A DNA stretch of 64,000 bases from positions 1,574,001 to 1,638,000 of the forward strand of contig NC_132986.1 of assembly GCF_047496725.1 (NCBI RefSeq). The letters run 5' to 3'. The notes beneath the pieces were generated by a model. It made no database searches, was not told the origin of the DNA, and worked only from the letters and a program-made list of their open reading frames with translations. The DNA is from Anoplolepis gracilipes. Its lineage: Eukaryota > Arthropoda > Insecta > Hymenoptera > Formicidae. Positions 36,301-53,400 of the stretch are shown in pieces (position 1 is the first letter of the stretch; each line of letters opens with the position of its first letter). The translations under genes and the position numbers were made by a program.

Positions 36301-37533
36301 CATCTGTTATGAAAAGTAATACAATTGGAACATTGAATTACATTAGTCCAGAGGCTCTGATGGATATTGGTAACAACTTGGATTCACCTACGCATAATGT
36401 TAAATACAAGGTGAGACAAGAATAACAAATAAATTAAGATGATTATTCTGATTAGATTTAAAGAAAAATGTCTAAAAAACATATTTAATAATTAAAATTA
36501 AATCAGCTTGATTTGAATAATTGGATTAAAAAGTTAATAATTTGCGATTTGTAGTTCGAATTAAATTAAAAATTTATAAGTTGCGAACGAGAATGAAAAA
36601 GCATCGTTTCTCGCCAGATAAGCTACAAGTCGGATGTATGGTCATTGGGGTGCATCCTATATAGCCTAGTATATGGCCACACACCATTTCAACATATACG
36701 TTCCCAATGGGCAAAGGTGAACGCCATAACTAATCCGAAACCGGACATTTCGTTCCCGGCGACGACGTTTGCCTCTTCGACGAGCGGCAAGACTCTTCAG
36801 GATCACGAACGCACGCCGCCTGTTCTAATCGACGTGATGCGGCAGTGCCTTCAACACGATCCAAAAGCGAGACCCACGGTGTCGCAATTGTTACAGGTGA
36901 CATATGTGCCCACCACGCAGAATATCGCGTCGATCAAAACGTCCGCCGACGTTCCGGCGAACATTCTCGTGAAAATAAAACAAGCTTTGAACGAGAAAGA
37001 ATGGCGACAATTAGTGCAGGTAAGCGCATTTGTCTTAGACAAATATTTTTAGGAGCATGAGAATATGTACAAGTGATGAGAGATATAAGATGATATGTAA
37101 AAAGAGGATCTTTTCAATGTCAGAAGCAATCTCCATCATTACTTCATTATCAATTCGATATAACTCGATTTAATGTCGACATAAAAAATAACAGTTAAAA
37201 CAACTTAATAATTTTTTATCTAATTCTGATAGAAAAACGGTTTTGAAGAACTATAAACATTAATTTTATACAATAATTATTCTTAAGAAAGATTCTTTCA
37301 TTGTAATAAAATATATATGTTACGCTATACCAAACATATGGAGATTACTGTGTACTTTCAGTTTTAACTGTTTAAATTTTTACAAACTATGTACAACATC
37401 TGAACAATTGTGCATTTGTATGAATTAATACAACTTTATTACTTGATTCGCAATTGAATAGACAATTCAATTAAGCAAAAATTAATATTCTGCATTTTTT
37501 CAGGTATTGAACACAAAGCGACATTATATATGA
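33316..37533 (+). CDS. TTK: Dual-specificity spindle-checkpoint kinase TTK/Mps1
   Basis: Kinetochore kinase that starts the mitotic checkpoint by phosphorylating KNL1 MELT repeats. Seven exons, 33316-34646, 34911-35122, 35216-35780, 35954-36114, 36199-36410, 36618-37019 and 37504-37533, give 970 residues. The first two-thirds are disordered, with an acidic run ([14 protein letters not shown]) near residue 40 and many Thr-Pro sites at about 330-440 (likely CDK targets). I see no TPR domain in the N-terminus. The kinase domain starts near residue 620. It has the Gly-rich loop [10 protein letters not shown], the VAIK-equivalent RAIKCVDL, catalytic [11 protein letters not shown] (HSD instead of HRD, as in all TTK), LIDFGIA and the activation segment [13 protein letters not shown]. 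The last exon adds VLNTKRHYI. If intron 6 is retained, the protein ends [10 protein letters not shown] instead. Confidence 0.95.
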
Positions 37534-39027
37534 TATTATCGAAATAATAAACTTATCAATTTACTGATGTACATAAAAGTATTTGTATATACATACAAGA
37601 TCCAATTTGTAGCGAGGCATAAATATACAGAAACATTTGGTGACATGTATATCGAGAACAAGGCTAATAACGAAAATAATATACATATATTATATATATA
37701 GAAAGAGAGAAATGTAACAGATTCAAGAATAGATTATAAATAAAATTGAATCCGGGAGTATTATGTTTGCCTATGTGTCACATGAATATGAAACTTTGTA
37801 TATATCAAGAGATTATATTGTGAGAAAGTAAGTTTACAATTATTTTGTGTTAAATTAATGTATTCTTCAGTTTATTATCTTGTATTTAACGAGCGCGTAC
37901 AAATATCGTATTCACTACTCGCGAAAATTAAATCAATGTAAATGATATAGTGTTTTACATTTATGGATCATGTAAATTATTTAGAAATATGAATTAAACC
38001 GTGCGCGGTTTTATTTCATTATTTTATTACTTTCGCAATATGGAAGAAACAATAAATTCAACTCTTTTACTGCGCTGCCTAAAAGTTTTGATTTATCTCT
38101 TCAATTTATATGTAACTCTATACACAAATTCTATCTAGAAATATGGCAAACATCCAATGAGTTAATTTACTTCTACTCTCTCTGATTCTGATTAAAAAAT
38201 ATTTCAATGTAAACAAGAATGTATTTTACTTTTTTAATTATCGATAAATAATTGCTAAAAAATAAATTATATTGATATTTTTATTTTTATAATTTATAAT
38301 TTAATAAAATGATATAAACTAAATCACGTTATAGTGATAGAGCATACATGAGATTTTGCGTTTTACGTACAGAATCTATTACGAGTCTAACGTTTCAATG
38401 TTTATATTTTAAAGTTTAAACTATAAAAATAAAGAATACACAATTATATCGCTCTTTTTGTAAATTACTTATCGTTTTTAATTACACATCGAAACAGATG
38501 AGTTAATTTACCGCGATTGCTGATGTTAGTTTAGTTGATATCTATATTTCTTTTCTCTCTTGCATTATTATATATATAAGTAGAAGTCAATAATATATCA
38601 AAATTTCTACGATATGTTGACTTTCTACTCTATCTAGGCAAGTTTGAAAAGAAAGTTTGCCATAAGGTAGTGTTTTTATTAAAGTAAAAGAAACACAGCA
38701 AAAGAGTTGAATATTATGAAAGTCTCACAAGATAGTTCACACATAAAATATATAAATTATCGCTTTCTGTACAACTCAGATGAATAAACAACAAAAAGCA
38801 GTTTTTTCCCGCTTATATGAATCAAATTACGCACAAACTTGTTATTTTAAGCACGGATGTTCAACATCGGGGAAAAATACACTGTCGTGTCTTTCGCTCG
38901 TCATAGATACGTCGTACAAAACGCAAAATGTCTATTTTTTTCACTTGAACTGCGAGGATCGACAATGACGCCTTCTCACTCACGTATATTGCACTCTGGC
39001 GATCACGTTGTGTAAAGAAGGAAGGGA
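37534..39027. other. Convergent TTK / NOC4L 3' region
   Basis: AT-rich and without supported coding sequence. A short inverted repeat occurs at about 38580-38628 (GTAGAAGTCAA ... TTGACTTTCTAC). It contains the 3' UTRs of the two flanking genes. Confidence 0.5.
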
Positions 39028-41328
39028 TCAATGCATGTTCGCGAGTTGCCAATATTGCAGCAGCTTTTCTCCTTTCGACAACGCCATGGAGTTTGGCCTC
39101 TCGAACGTTAGCATGATTTCCTTAACTTTGTTTTTCAATTCGCGATCAAAGAGATGGCCACCGGTGCGTTCCAACGCGGACGCCATATCGTACTCAACCG
39201 AGGGTAATGGTTCGCGAATGAAACGCGCTGCACTAGCGATGCTGGGAAGGATGTGCCATTGCAACGCTCGGATCTCCCAGAGGCTACTAAGCAACGCGTT
39301 ACTCAGTAACGGATCGCGTTCCTCCATAAGAAACGGATCACCTGCACCAGAGGCGACTTCGTCTCCCTGCGGATGATCTATCAGCCTCTTTAATCCCGGA
39401 TGTCGGAGTAGCAGATTACCTACGAAGAGGAGGATAATTAAAATATCCTCCGGTGGTGCGACCAACGTTAGACGTGCGAGTCGCTTCGCAAACGCCGCTA
39501 CCAACGCTTCTGGTAAATGTCTGAAAAAATAAAAACACCTCAAATTTATAAGTAAATTTTACATAACTTTTGAAACAGATTCTTTCTTTTACAGATATCT
39601 CCATAGTTTTAAAGAATAAAATGCAATTTACTAAAATTTTATTTTTATCGAAAGTATAAGATACTTACGTCGAGCTAAGAAACAGATCAGACAGATAAAA
39701 CAGACGAGCCTTGTACTTTGTATGAAAAATCTCTGGTTCAAACATTGAATACAACTTGGTAAAAATATTTGGATATTCTAGATTATGCTTGGTGACCAGT
39801 ATAAATACACCTTGCAAAGCTAGCACGCCGACAGGACCATCCACATCTAGGGAGTCCATTAGAAAGTCTGTCAACAATATCGGTTTTTCTAAATGCAGCA
39901 TAACTCGTTCCAACAAAACCAGTAACAATTGTTTGTGTAACTGCGGCGTCAGTTCCCAATGCATAACACAGCCCCAAACTTTGTTTAATGCACGCTTAAC
40001 GGCCGATTGATCCCATGTGAATATAGCATCTAATAAAAAAAAATGTAAGGCAATATTACACAGACATTAATGATGTGAAGTGTTATGGTATAAATAACAT
40101 AATATAAAATATTTTATTACCTTGTGGTCCACACAGGAGCTCCTTATTGTCCGATACTTTAGATTCTGAAATATTCAAGTTTTGTCTAATTTGTATTTAT
40201 AAAAATGTATAGATATCAAATAAATAAATAGATTAAGAAACTAAGATTAAGAATTAATAAATAAATAAAAAACTAAAGATCATAGAATCAAGAAATATTA
40301 AAATATTTACTATAGTTACTAAATATATCCTACAAAAAAATTATATAATTTTTTACATAGTTCACAAAGATAATGTGCAAGTTTTAGAAGAGAAACCATA
40401 CCTTCTTCTTCTTTTGGCAGTGGTATTTTATCTATAAGTTCCAATAAATTTTTTATATAAATTTCTTGTGGTTGCCTCTTTGGGGTAAGAGAGGGTAGAC
40501 ATTTCCATGTATAATATAAAGCGTCGGGATATTCGGTGATCTCTTGGAACCTCGATATTAAATTTATATTATCCTTTTCAGGTGAGAGCAGCGTCATAAG
40601 GATAGGCTTCAGACGATGCAGAGGAAAGTAATAACCCGCTTGATCACGTGGCTCCAATGGCGCTTTACCTTCTTCGGCCAACAATTTTATCGCAGTAGTA
40701 AGAGCTTGCAATTGAATGGTTGATCGACATTTTTCCATAGATGCTAATATCTTCTCCCAAACTTCTTCATAGCAATTTCTGAGCCAAGTTACGTATCGAG
40801 ATTCGGGGCTAGCTTCTATTTCATACACAGTATGTTAGAATATAAATCTCAAAATACATAGACATCTTTTGGACATTAGAAATATATAATAAATATATAA
40901 GTAACTTCTATACTCTTTATATTCACGATTAATGTAAAAAGACTTGTTAAATCACCAACGATTAAATACTTTTTTTAGACTTACCCGAAATAGTAAGAGT
41001 TATCGAACGTTCGAGATACATATCGCCGCGTTTCAGTACCTCGGTGAATATCGTTTCTATCGCAAGCAGACATAAACAGGTCGACTCCTATAAATAAAAA
41101 AGAAGTAAAATTTTTTAGCGATACATCATCTCCTAATCCTAAACAGGCAACACCAAAAAACCTAAGTCCAATAAGCGACTTAGCACTTACGTCCCACTGG
41201 CCGATTATGTCTACCAGGTTGTTCGCGTGTTTCCGCGAGGCGAGAAACTCCTGGGCCCGCTGTCGCAGCAGCCTCGACATCGCCCTCTGACCCGTAGTAG
41301 CCCCCGGTAAGTCCGACGCGTCCGTCAT
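39028..41328 (-). CDS. NOC4L: Nucleolar complex protein 4 homolog
   Basis: Nucleolar protein of the Noc4/CBF family that pairs with Nop14 in maturation and export of the 40S ribosomal subunit. Six exons on the minus strand, 41191-41328, 40985-41087, 40402-40815, 40121-40165, 39669-40029 and 39028-39520, give 517 residues (human 516). The CBF/Mak21-type domain occupies the second half: FTWDQSAVKRALNKVWGCVM, YPNIFTKLYSMFEPEIFHTK, YKARLFYLSDLFLSSTHLPE and VAAFAKRLARLTLVAPPEDI. It ends in an acidic/Leu-rich helical tail with YDMASALERTGGH. The 45-nt exon 4 fits only by phase and links the Leu-rich N-terminal helical part to the conserved domain. The start is head to head with ALAD, 897 bp apart. 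Confidence 0.95.
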
Positions 41329-42225
41329 CGCTATCCTGCTCCCGAGAGACTTCGCGAGAGACTATATTTAATGGCAGCAGGTAGCCGAAGACAGCTAACT
41401 GCGTTGTCTAGGTTAGATCGGCCTAGATCAGGTTAGGATTAGGGTTGGGTTGTGTTAAGTTAGGATATGTCATAAACATCGCAAGAGTAAATAGAGCGGC
41501 TTTCTAACGTTTCTCTCGCTCCCTTCTTCGCGTCTGCGCAGTAACGTTACACTTATGATTGGACAGCGGAAGATGGCGCAGCCAATCGGAACGCGGAATT
41601 TCTTCTTGTTCCAGTTGATCGAGTTTCGATGAAATATCAAAATTTGCCGGTTTCTCGCGGTGACAAACATTATTCCATAAGATTTATCTCGCAAGGTAAA
41701 AATTATTATTGAGCATTATGAGAGAAGGAGGAAAATATTTTTCTAATCATGTTTGTAGTTTTAAAATATTTTGCGATCTTGACGCGTTACATCATATCAA
41801 TTACGAAAATTAGCCCGATATGAAATTTTCTGCGTGTCATGCTTATTATGCATTGATGTTCTCGACTCCAATTATGAATTTCCTAACGTTATTCCATATC
41901 AACTGCATGATACGTTATTCATAAAGCTTTCAATTTAGCCAGTCTTATATTTAGTCGAGTAGTTTTTGGTTATTAAAGGAGAAAAAATTTTTTATTCTAT
42001 ATACTAAATTTATATAAATTAATATAACTAACGTTTACTGTTGCTTATATATTTATTAACTTTAATCAGTGACAACATATTGCTTATTTATTTTAGACAA
42101 CATATATACATTTGTTGGAATGTCCAGGTATCTGATTAAAACAAGGTCATTATATAAGATTATTATATAGCTATAAAAATCATTGTGGATATATACTGCG
42201 AGCACAAAGGAGAGATTAGAAAGCA
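41329..42225. promoter_or_regulatory. Divergent promoter region of NOC4L and ALAD
   Basis: The region next to NOC4L has repeated GGTTAG/TTAGG-like words (41409-41470) and GC-rich sequence up to about 41700. It turns AT-rich toward ALAD. Both promoters must lie here. No specific factor site is claimed. Confidence 0.5.
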
Positions 42226-44255
<2,030 letters not shown>

Positions 44256-46400
44256 TTACTATAAATTTTATATATATTTATTCATAATACTAAATCAATT
44301 ATATTAAAGTATTAATTTTTAATAATAATATTAATAAATTTATTATAATAATTTATTATTAATTAATACTGTGATGTAATTAATTAAATTTAGCATATTA
44401 TGAATAATATTATTTAGTATTATGAATAATATAATTATAGTTATAGAAAATTAATTTTAATACAGAGGGATAAACTTTTTTTAAATTTAAGTTATTAATT
44501 TTAAATTTATTAGGGATTAAATTTAAAATAATAAATTTTGCAAATTAAACATCATAGAATTATCGATAATAGCATTTTATTTTATTTTTATTTGTGTTAA
44601 ATTGTGCCTCTGTGTTATAATGGCAGCAACATAATGATGTAAGATGGTGCGTCATTACAAACAGACGTTCCGCTTAACCTACTGCCTGAGACGGACAAGT
44701 ACCGTTATACTGAACGGTATCACGATGCGCGTGAAGCGCAACCAGAATGACACGTTCATTCGTGGCTATTCATTTCACATATGATCTTGTATAAAGTCTG
44801 TATATTTTGTACAACAAATCGAAAAAAATTCTTGTTTCAAAACATTACTGGAAAGTGAATCAGATAGATATAGTAGTAGAATATAAAGAGATTATACAGA
44901 TATTAATAGGACATATAGATGGAAATAAGATGGAAAAATTCCAATAAGCTATTTTAGTGAAATAAATTTCAAATAAATTTTTCTTTTTAAATTATCAAAG
45001 AAGAGAAAAAAATTTGAGAGAAAAATCTCTTTTATTCAATATATTGAATATATTGAATAACATTTATCACATTGCAATATTTACATATCTATGATTGCAC
45101 TTCGAGTTATGTGAAATTAGAATATTTTTAAAAAATTTCAAAAGAGGACTATCGAATTCTTTTTCAATAATTTAATCACATATGATTATTTTTGATAATA
45201 ATATTGTTTTTTTTTTAACATTATATCTATCTATATTTAAGCAAATATTTTATGAAAATTTATAACAAGGCTTTGATAAACGAATGTTTTAGTGATAAAC
45301 GTGTTTTCTGTAAAGAATCAATAACAAAAAACTTTTTATTGAAGTGAGATGCAATATTTGAATCATAGTGCTAAATTTTACAATTTTATGTATTCTGAAG
45401 CATTTTTTCAGATAATTAATAATAAATATTTATAAATATTATAATATTATATAAATAGTAAAACTGTATAAAAAAAGTATACACACTTATTATTGCCTTT
45501 GCACTAGAGTTCTCGATAATCTTTATGATTTTGTAAAAATAATATAAACATAGGAAGTACAATTACATAAAATATATATGTTGAAATTGCTTCTTGTTCG
45601 AACAAATTAGATTCAAACATCTTTTTATAACTAAAAAAAGGTGCTATTTATCTTTATTTTATTTGTTTTATATCAAATTTGTTTAAAAACTTTATAATCT
45701 TTATTATATTTTATTAAAAATGTTAGAATAAAACATTACATTAAATAATTTTAGCAAAATTCATTATTTTTTTATTGTGACTAAATAAGATTTTTATACA
45801 CATGTATTATATTTTAAAAATATTTTTTACGTAAAATATAATACATGTATAAATAGCTCTCTTTTGAAGTATTATCAATAATGTTAATTATTGCGAAAGT
45901 TGAAAATATTTATTGAAAATTCGGCTATTTCTCTTAAGTAATTCTTTCAACGAAATTCATATTTCTTTTGTTGCAAAGACTAAAAAATATCTATATATTT
46001 TTTCATATCTCACAAGGGAACATCTTTATCTCAAAACAGATTATTAGTTATTAATGATAAGCAATTATCGATAGAATAATCATCCAAGCACATATATTTG
46101 ATATTTCGTATAAGATTCATTGTTTGTGTCTTAATTTTGCAACTATAAAAAATCCTAAATAAATAAATTTACGAATTTGCAGTGAAAGCACTATTTAAGG
46201 ATATCGATAGTTCAAGCTAGATACCGCGTGGCGATATTCTAGCTGATGCAACTACTATCGATATTTGTCGACGAAAGAATTGCATCGAGAGAGCGAGACC
46301 GCAAGCTCTCCGGAATGCTCCGGAATGACGTCCACGTGTTCCATCCGTCGTATCTAATCAACCGCGAGCAAATCGTGACAGCGCGCGAAGGTTCCAAGAG
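44256..46400. other. Gene-free region between ALAD and the BiP promoter
   Basis: Very AT-rich from 44256 to about 46190 with no supported exon, except a short GC-richer island at 44630-44780 that has no ORF. GC content rises again from about 46200 into the BiP promoter. Confidence 0.5.
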
Positions 46401-46410
46401 TAGACGATCG

Positions 46411-46438
46411 TGACGTGGACCAATTAGGTGCGGCCAAC
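46411..46438 (+). promoter_or_regulatory. UPRE-like site plus ERSE-like site 1
   Basis: TGACGTGG at 46411-46418 matches the core of the XBP1/ATF6 unfolded-protein-response element. It abuts CCAAT at 46420-46424, followed by nine bases and CCAAC at 46434-46438, one base off the ER stress element CCAAT-N9-CCACG. Confidence 0.7.
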
Positions 46439-46453
46439 TGTACGCGCGTCTGA

Positions 46454-46471
46454 CCAATCGACGCCGCCACC
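46454..46471 (+). promoter_or_regulatory. ERSE-like site 2 (degenerate)
   Basis: CCAAT at 46454-46458, eight bases, then CCACC. The spacing is one base short and the last base differs from consensus, so it is weaker than the flanking copies. Confidence 0.5.
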
Positions 46472-46497
46472 TTCCTTCGACGCGGCGGGCGTCGTAA

Positions 46498-46516
46498 CCA
46501 ATCAGTGCCGGCCACG
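46498..46516 (+). promoter_or_regulatory. Perfect ER stress element (ERSE-I)
   Basis: CCAAT at 46498-46502, nine bases, CCACG at 46512-46516: an exact match to the ATF6/NF-Y consensus, about 60 bp upstream of the likely BiP first exon. The CCAAT half binds NF-Y and the CCACG half binds ATF6 (established for vertebrate BiP). Confidence 0.85.
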
Positions 46517-46554
46517 ACGAATTGTTCCCGTTAATATCCCGGTCCCGAGTCCGG

Positions 46555-47757
46555 CACCGACATCAGTCATCATTTTACCGTTCGTTTGAGGGAATCGAGG
46601 ATCACGTACGCAACGCGCGTCAAGGAACATTCGGTGAAAGAAACCGACAATACATTTTCTGCTGGTAAGCGAATTCTCCATTTGAAATATCTCTTCGAAA
46701 AGCTCATGCCGAATCGAAAGAAACTTCGCTTAAATCGCCGAGGTATCGACGTCAACCGGGATTCGATGCGGACCTTCGTTGGTACGAGAACGTTCTGTCG
46801 AATCTTGGACGTTTCGTGCCAGTCTGCTGTCAATTGTAATTGTCACTCTCAGCTGACGCAGATTTCAACGATCGTTTTTCTCGATTATTTTCGATCGCGT
46901 TAGTTTCCTACGTTTTCGCCAACTCGAACTTGTTTTTTTCGTCATATATGGAAATCGCGAAAGACGCGCGAGCCTTTTGCCACGTTTGATCACAAGTCGC
47001 TCGATGCGTCTGCCCTCGAAGTTCGTGGAAATTTCCGCGTGTTTATTACACTTGTGTAAAGATGTTGATGAATAATCTTGGCTGATCCATTGATCACGAT
47101 ACGTTCAAATATGTCGAATATCTCTTCGAAGAGATGACGTGTGCCATGCTTATCAAGTCGAATCCGCCCGGTTGAATCTGATAGCTCGTAGAGCATCGTA
47201 AAGGATAATCTTTTATTAATCTATGTAGCTATTCAATTGAGTAAATTGAAGCATATTGAAATGTCTTAAGTAACGTTACAAAAATTAGAAGGTCATTTAT
47301 ATGGCAGCAGATGTATATTGATATGGTACCAGACTTAAAGGATAAAGACTATCCTCCAAATATGATTGTAATATGTATAAAAAACGTAACTTATTCGAAG
47401 CGTCTTACAAAGCAAATTTTAACAAGATTTTTTTATATAATTAATTATTATTTATTAAGTTAACTTATTATTATACTAAAAGTTATTTTGATAAATATAT
47501 ATTAATAAATTAATATTATTAATAAATATATATTAATTTAGTATTTATGTTTTTAATTATTAATATTTAAAGTTAGAGATATAATTGAATGACATGATAA
47601 AATTTAATTACACATATATGATAAAATATTAAGATTTCCAATAAATATCATGTTCAGTTTTAAAGAAATGATATTTGCGTAGGGAAATCTGTTTAAATAA
47701 GAGAAAAATTTCACTCGTATATTAATCCTATGATTATTAATGATTTAGGTAAAGTTT
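46555..47757 (+). other. BiP 5' noncoding exon and first intron (inferred)
   Basis: A probable untranslated first exon begins near 46560 and ends at the donor GCTG|GTAAGC (46664). The intron runs to an acceptor TTTAG at 47744-47748, just before the coding exon's leader. Frames here, such as one at 46586-46903, read through the donor and are not conserved-looking. Confidence 0.6.
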
Positions 47758-47767
47758 ACATTAAACC

Positions 47768-50493
<2,726 letters not shown>

Positions 50494-53400
50494 CTGCAAG
50501 CCGTCGACCCTTTGGTTCGCGGTTTAGACTGACTACTCGCCTCCACGAGCAAATACTTTACAGAAGTGTCGTTAATATACAATAATTACGAAAAGCTGAG
50601 AACGGGATGTTCACGCCGTACGTTTAGCTCTAAAGTGTGGCTGGTTCTAAGTTTCCCTTAGATAATATGTAGTATATATCTAAACTCTTTAAGACTTTTA
50701 GGTTAGAAGACATTTGAAGCTAAATGTGCAGTGGGAATATATGTTTCCGTTGTAAATCGTCAATGTACATTTAAGAAAAGTGCGAGAAAGTGCTGAGGAT
50801 GCCGGACGTCTCGCCGGATTTTTCATACACTCCATGTGACAGCACTTGGGCGGATATATGTTATAAATACGTCAAATATTTATTAATATATACAAAATTT
50901 TAACAATTGTTTATATCTAAACATTGTCTCGCATTTTCCTTGAACAAGCAATTCTATCTTGTTGTAAATTGATCACTCAACACATCTTGTGTGCATACAA
51001 GATGTATACAAGATACGTCGAGAGAATTACAATATAATCCGCGCTCAATCGAATTACAATAAAATGAGAGGTTTAAATGAATGTGTGCAATACACACATT
51101 GTTGCTTAAAAATTTTGTTTTATTGTGCTTCATTTGATTGCGCTTGACTCGTCCGATTCTGAATTGCACGTTGCCAATGTAAGAACGAAGGTATTTTATG
51201 GAAATCGTCGTCAGCCAGTCTCTGTATTGTGTTTGCTAAGGAGAAATTTAATCCTCTCGATGGAGAGAAAGAGAGAGCATCTCGGGGAGGGATCTTTCCG
51301 ACACTGCTCACTCCTCCCCCACGACGAACACATACACATACATTGACTCTACTGCGTCGTTAATTTATTTCGAATTGTTTTGTATGTTCCATTAAGTGTA
51401 ATAATGATAATCGCGGAGTAAAGCGCGTTAAAGGTTTGTTCGCGAGTATGCGTGAGAGAGTGAATGGTGAATGCGCGGATACGCACGCGGGCTTGTAACT
51501 CGTATACTGCCATCGAGTTACATCGTACAATGTAGTCTCTACGTGTGTGAGCGCAAACATGTATCAGTATATCGTAAGAATAAAGATTTTTTCAGTAAAC
51601 CATACGCTTCTTTTTTAATATCTATCGAAATATTTAACATTTTCCTTTACTTATCTATCTTCAAATACGAAGATGACACATATGACATATATCGCGTTTA
51701 TGGTTTCTTTAAAAAGTTTCTTAGAATTTATATTTGATCATAGATTATTAATTTTGTTAAGTTTATACAAATTTTCGGGGACCCTTCTTTCAGTAGAAAA
51801 AAAAGAGAAAAGATCTATTTTCTATTATTTAGTATTCTAATTATTCGTCGATACAGTGAATAAAGCGAGACGAATCCTTTTGGGTTCTGAGAAATTTATT
51901 TAATGAAGTTTAATTTTTTAATGAATTGTAACAAAAACAGTACGGAAATTCATAACATAATCAATTTCCTATAATAAGTTTTTTATCCACCTCTATTTTG
52001 CGTACCAGAATACAACCATTAACAGACACGATGACGATAACATAATTCGCTCCTCCAAATGGAACTTTTTGAACACGTTAATTCGCTTGGAACAAGATGC
52101 TAGGCGCTTAGACGTAACGTGTTTCTCACGAATTTACTTAGGTACAAAAATAATATCGATAAGATGGGGAATTTATAGCTGTGTTGGAAAAGTTTTGCGA
52201 TTTTGACTCAAAGTTGTTTCCTTACTTTTTTTTTGCAAAAGTAAACGCTACATTTCGAGACATTGATATCGAGGAATAATCGCAATGTTCTTGCGATAAA
52301 AATAAATAACATAATTTAATCATTGCAACATTCGTGTTTAGCTATATATATCTTATTTTTTTCGCTTAAAATATCGTACGACCGTAGACTAATTCTTAAA
52401 AATTACGAAAAACTCGTTAATTTATGAATTAAGGACGGCAAATAATTTTCTTAGTTTTCATCTGTACAGGTTGATTTCGAAACTTTTCCCACGCAGCATG
52501 TTCGCGACAATTCCTCTTACTCCAGTTTCCAAATCACCGAATAATATCGCTTTACGGATTGTGTAATCTATACATATGTAATAATACTATCCTTAAATGA
52601 AAGCGCCGAGAAATCAATCCGTAGCGATATAATTACGGGCGCTGAAAAATTAGTATACACGTATAGGAATCTGAAAAGAAGTTTTGAGTTCTTGAAAAAT
52701 ATTTTTTACTTTTTTCGTGACACACACCGATCCCTTTGACAGTACACGTGAGAAGAAACTGCTGGCCGTAAAAATAGTATTTTTAATCAACGTTCGCGTT
52801 CTCTGAAGATGTGATTTTTTTTTCTAATGATGATTTAATGATGCAATAATACATGTCGAGAGATACGCGAGAATATATTTTTTAAGAATCTCAAAACTCT
52901 TTTTCTCAAAGAGATGCCAAACCGTGTAAAACGTATAACATAAATTCACCTAACCGAACAGGCAGCAGCTGAAGTGAACGGTATTCGCCTGTGAATCGAT
53001 TTGTTTCGCCTTTACTTAGGATTTTTCTGTATGTAAAAAGGTAAGGCCAAAAGACATAGGCGTTCAGTGTGTGAATCACGAACAACGAGAGGGACAATTT
53101 TCGTCGTAACTCGCAGAGTTAGTACAATTCGCTCTTACTATTTTACACTGAGAACAAGGTAACGAGGTATTTCATTGCGGTTTTTGTACATGTAGAATTG
53201 AATATATTCCGTTCTTCGAGAGATTTCATTTTTCTTTTTTGCTTCATACTTTTGGCATTTGCGTCGAAAGCTTCGAACAACGGGTATTGAGCACTTTTCT
53301 TTTTTCTAGTTTCTTCTTATAGATCGTTGAAGCGACAATGTACTAATTATGGAATTATAAACTTTGTCTTTCGTGTATAATATGTAATGTATAATCCTAA

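Noticed and set aside
41409..41470. TTAGG-like words near the NOC4L promoter, reminiscent of insect telomere repeats
   Set aside because: Units are irregular (GGTTAG, GGATTAGGG, GGGTTG, AAGTTAGG) and not in tandem register, so a telomeric origin is not supported.
46586..46903. 105-codon plus-strand frame in the BiP leader
   Set aside because: It runs across the likely 5' UTR donor at 46664 into intron sequence, and its Arg/Lys-rich composition is unlike a real domain.
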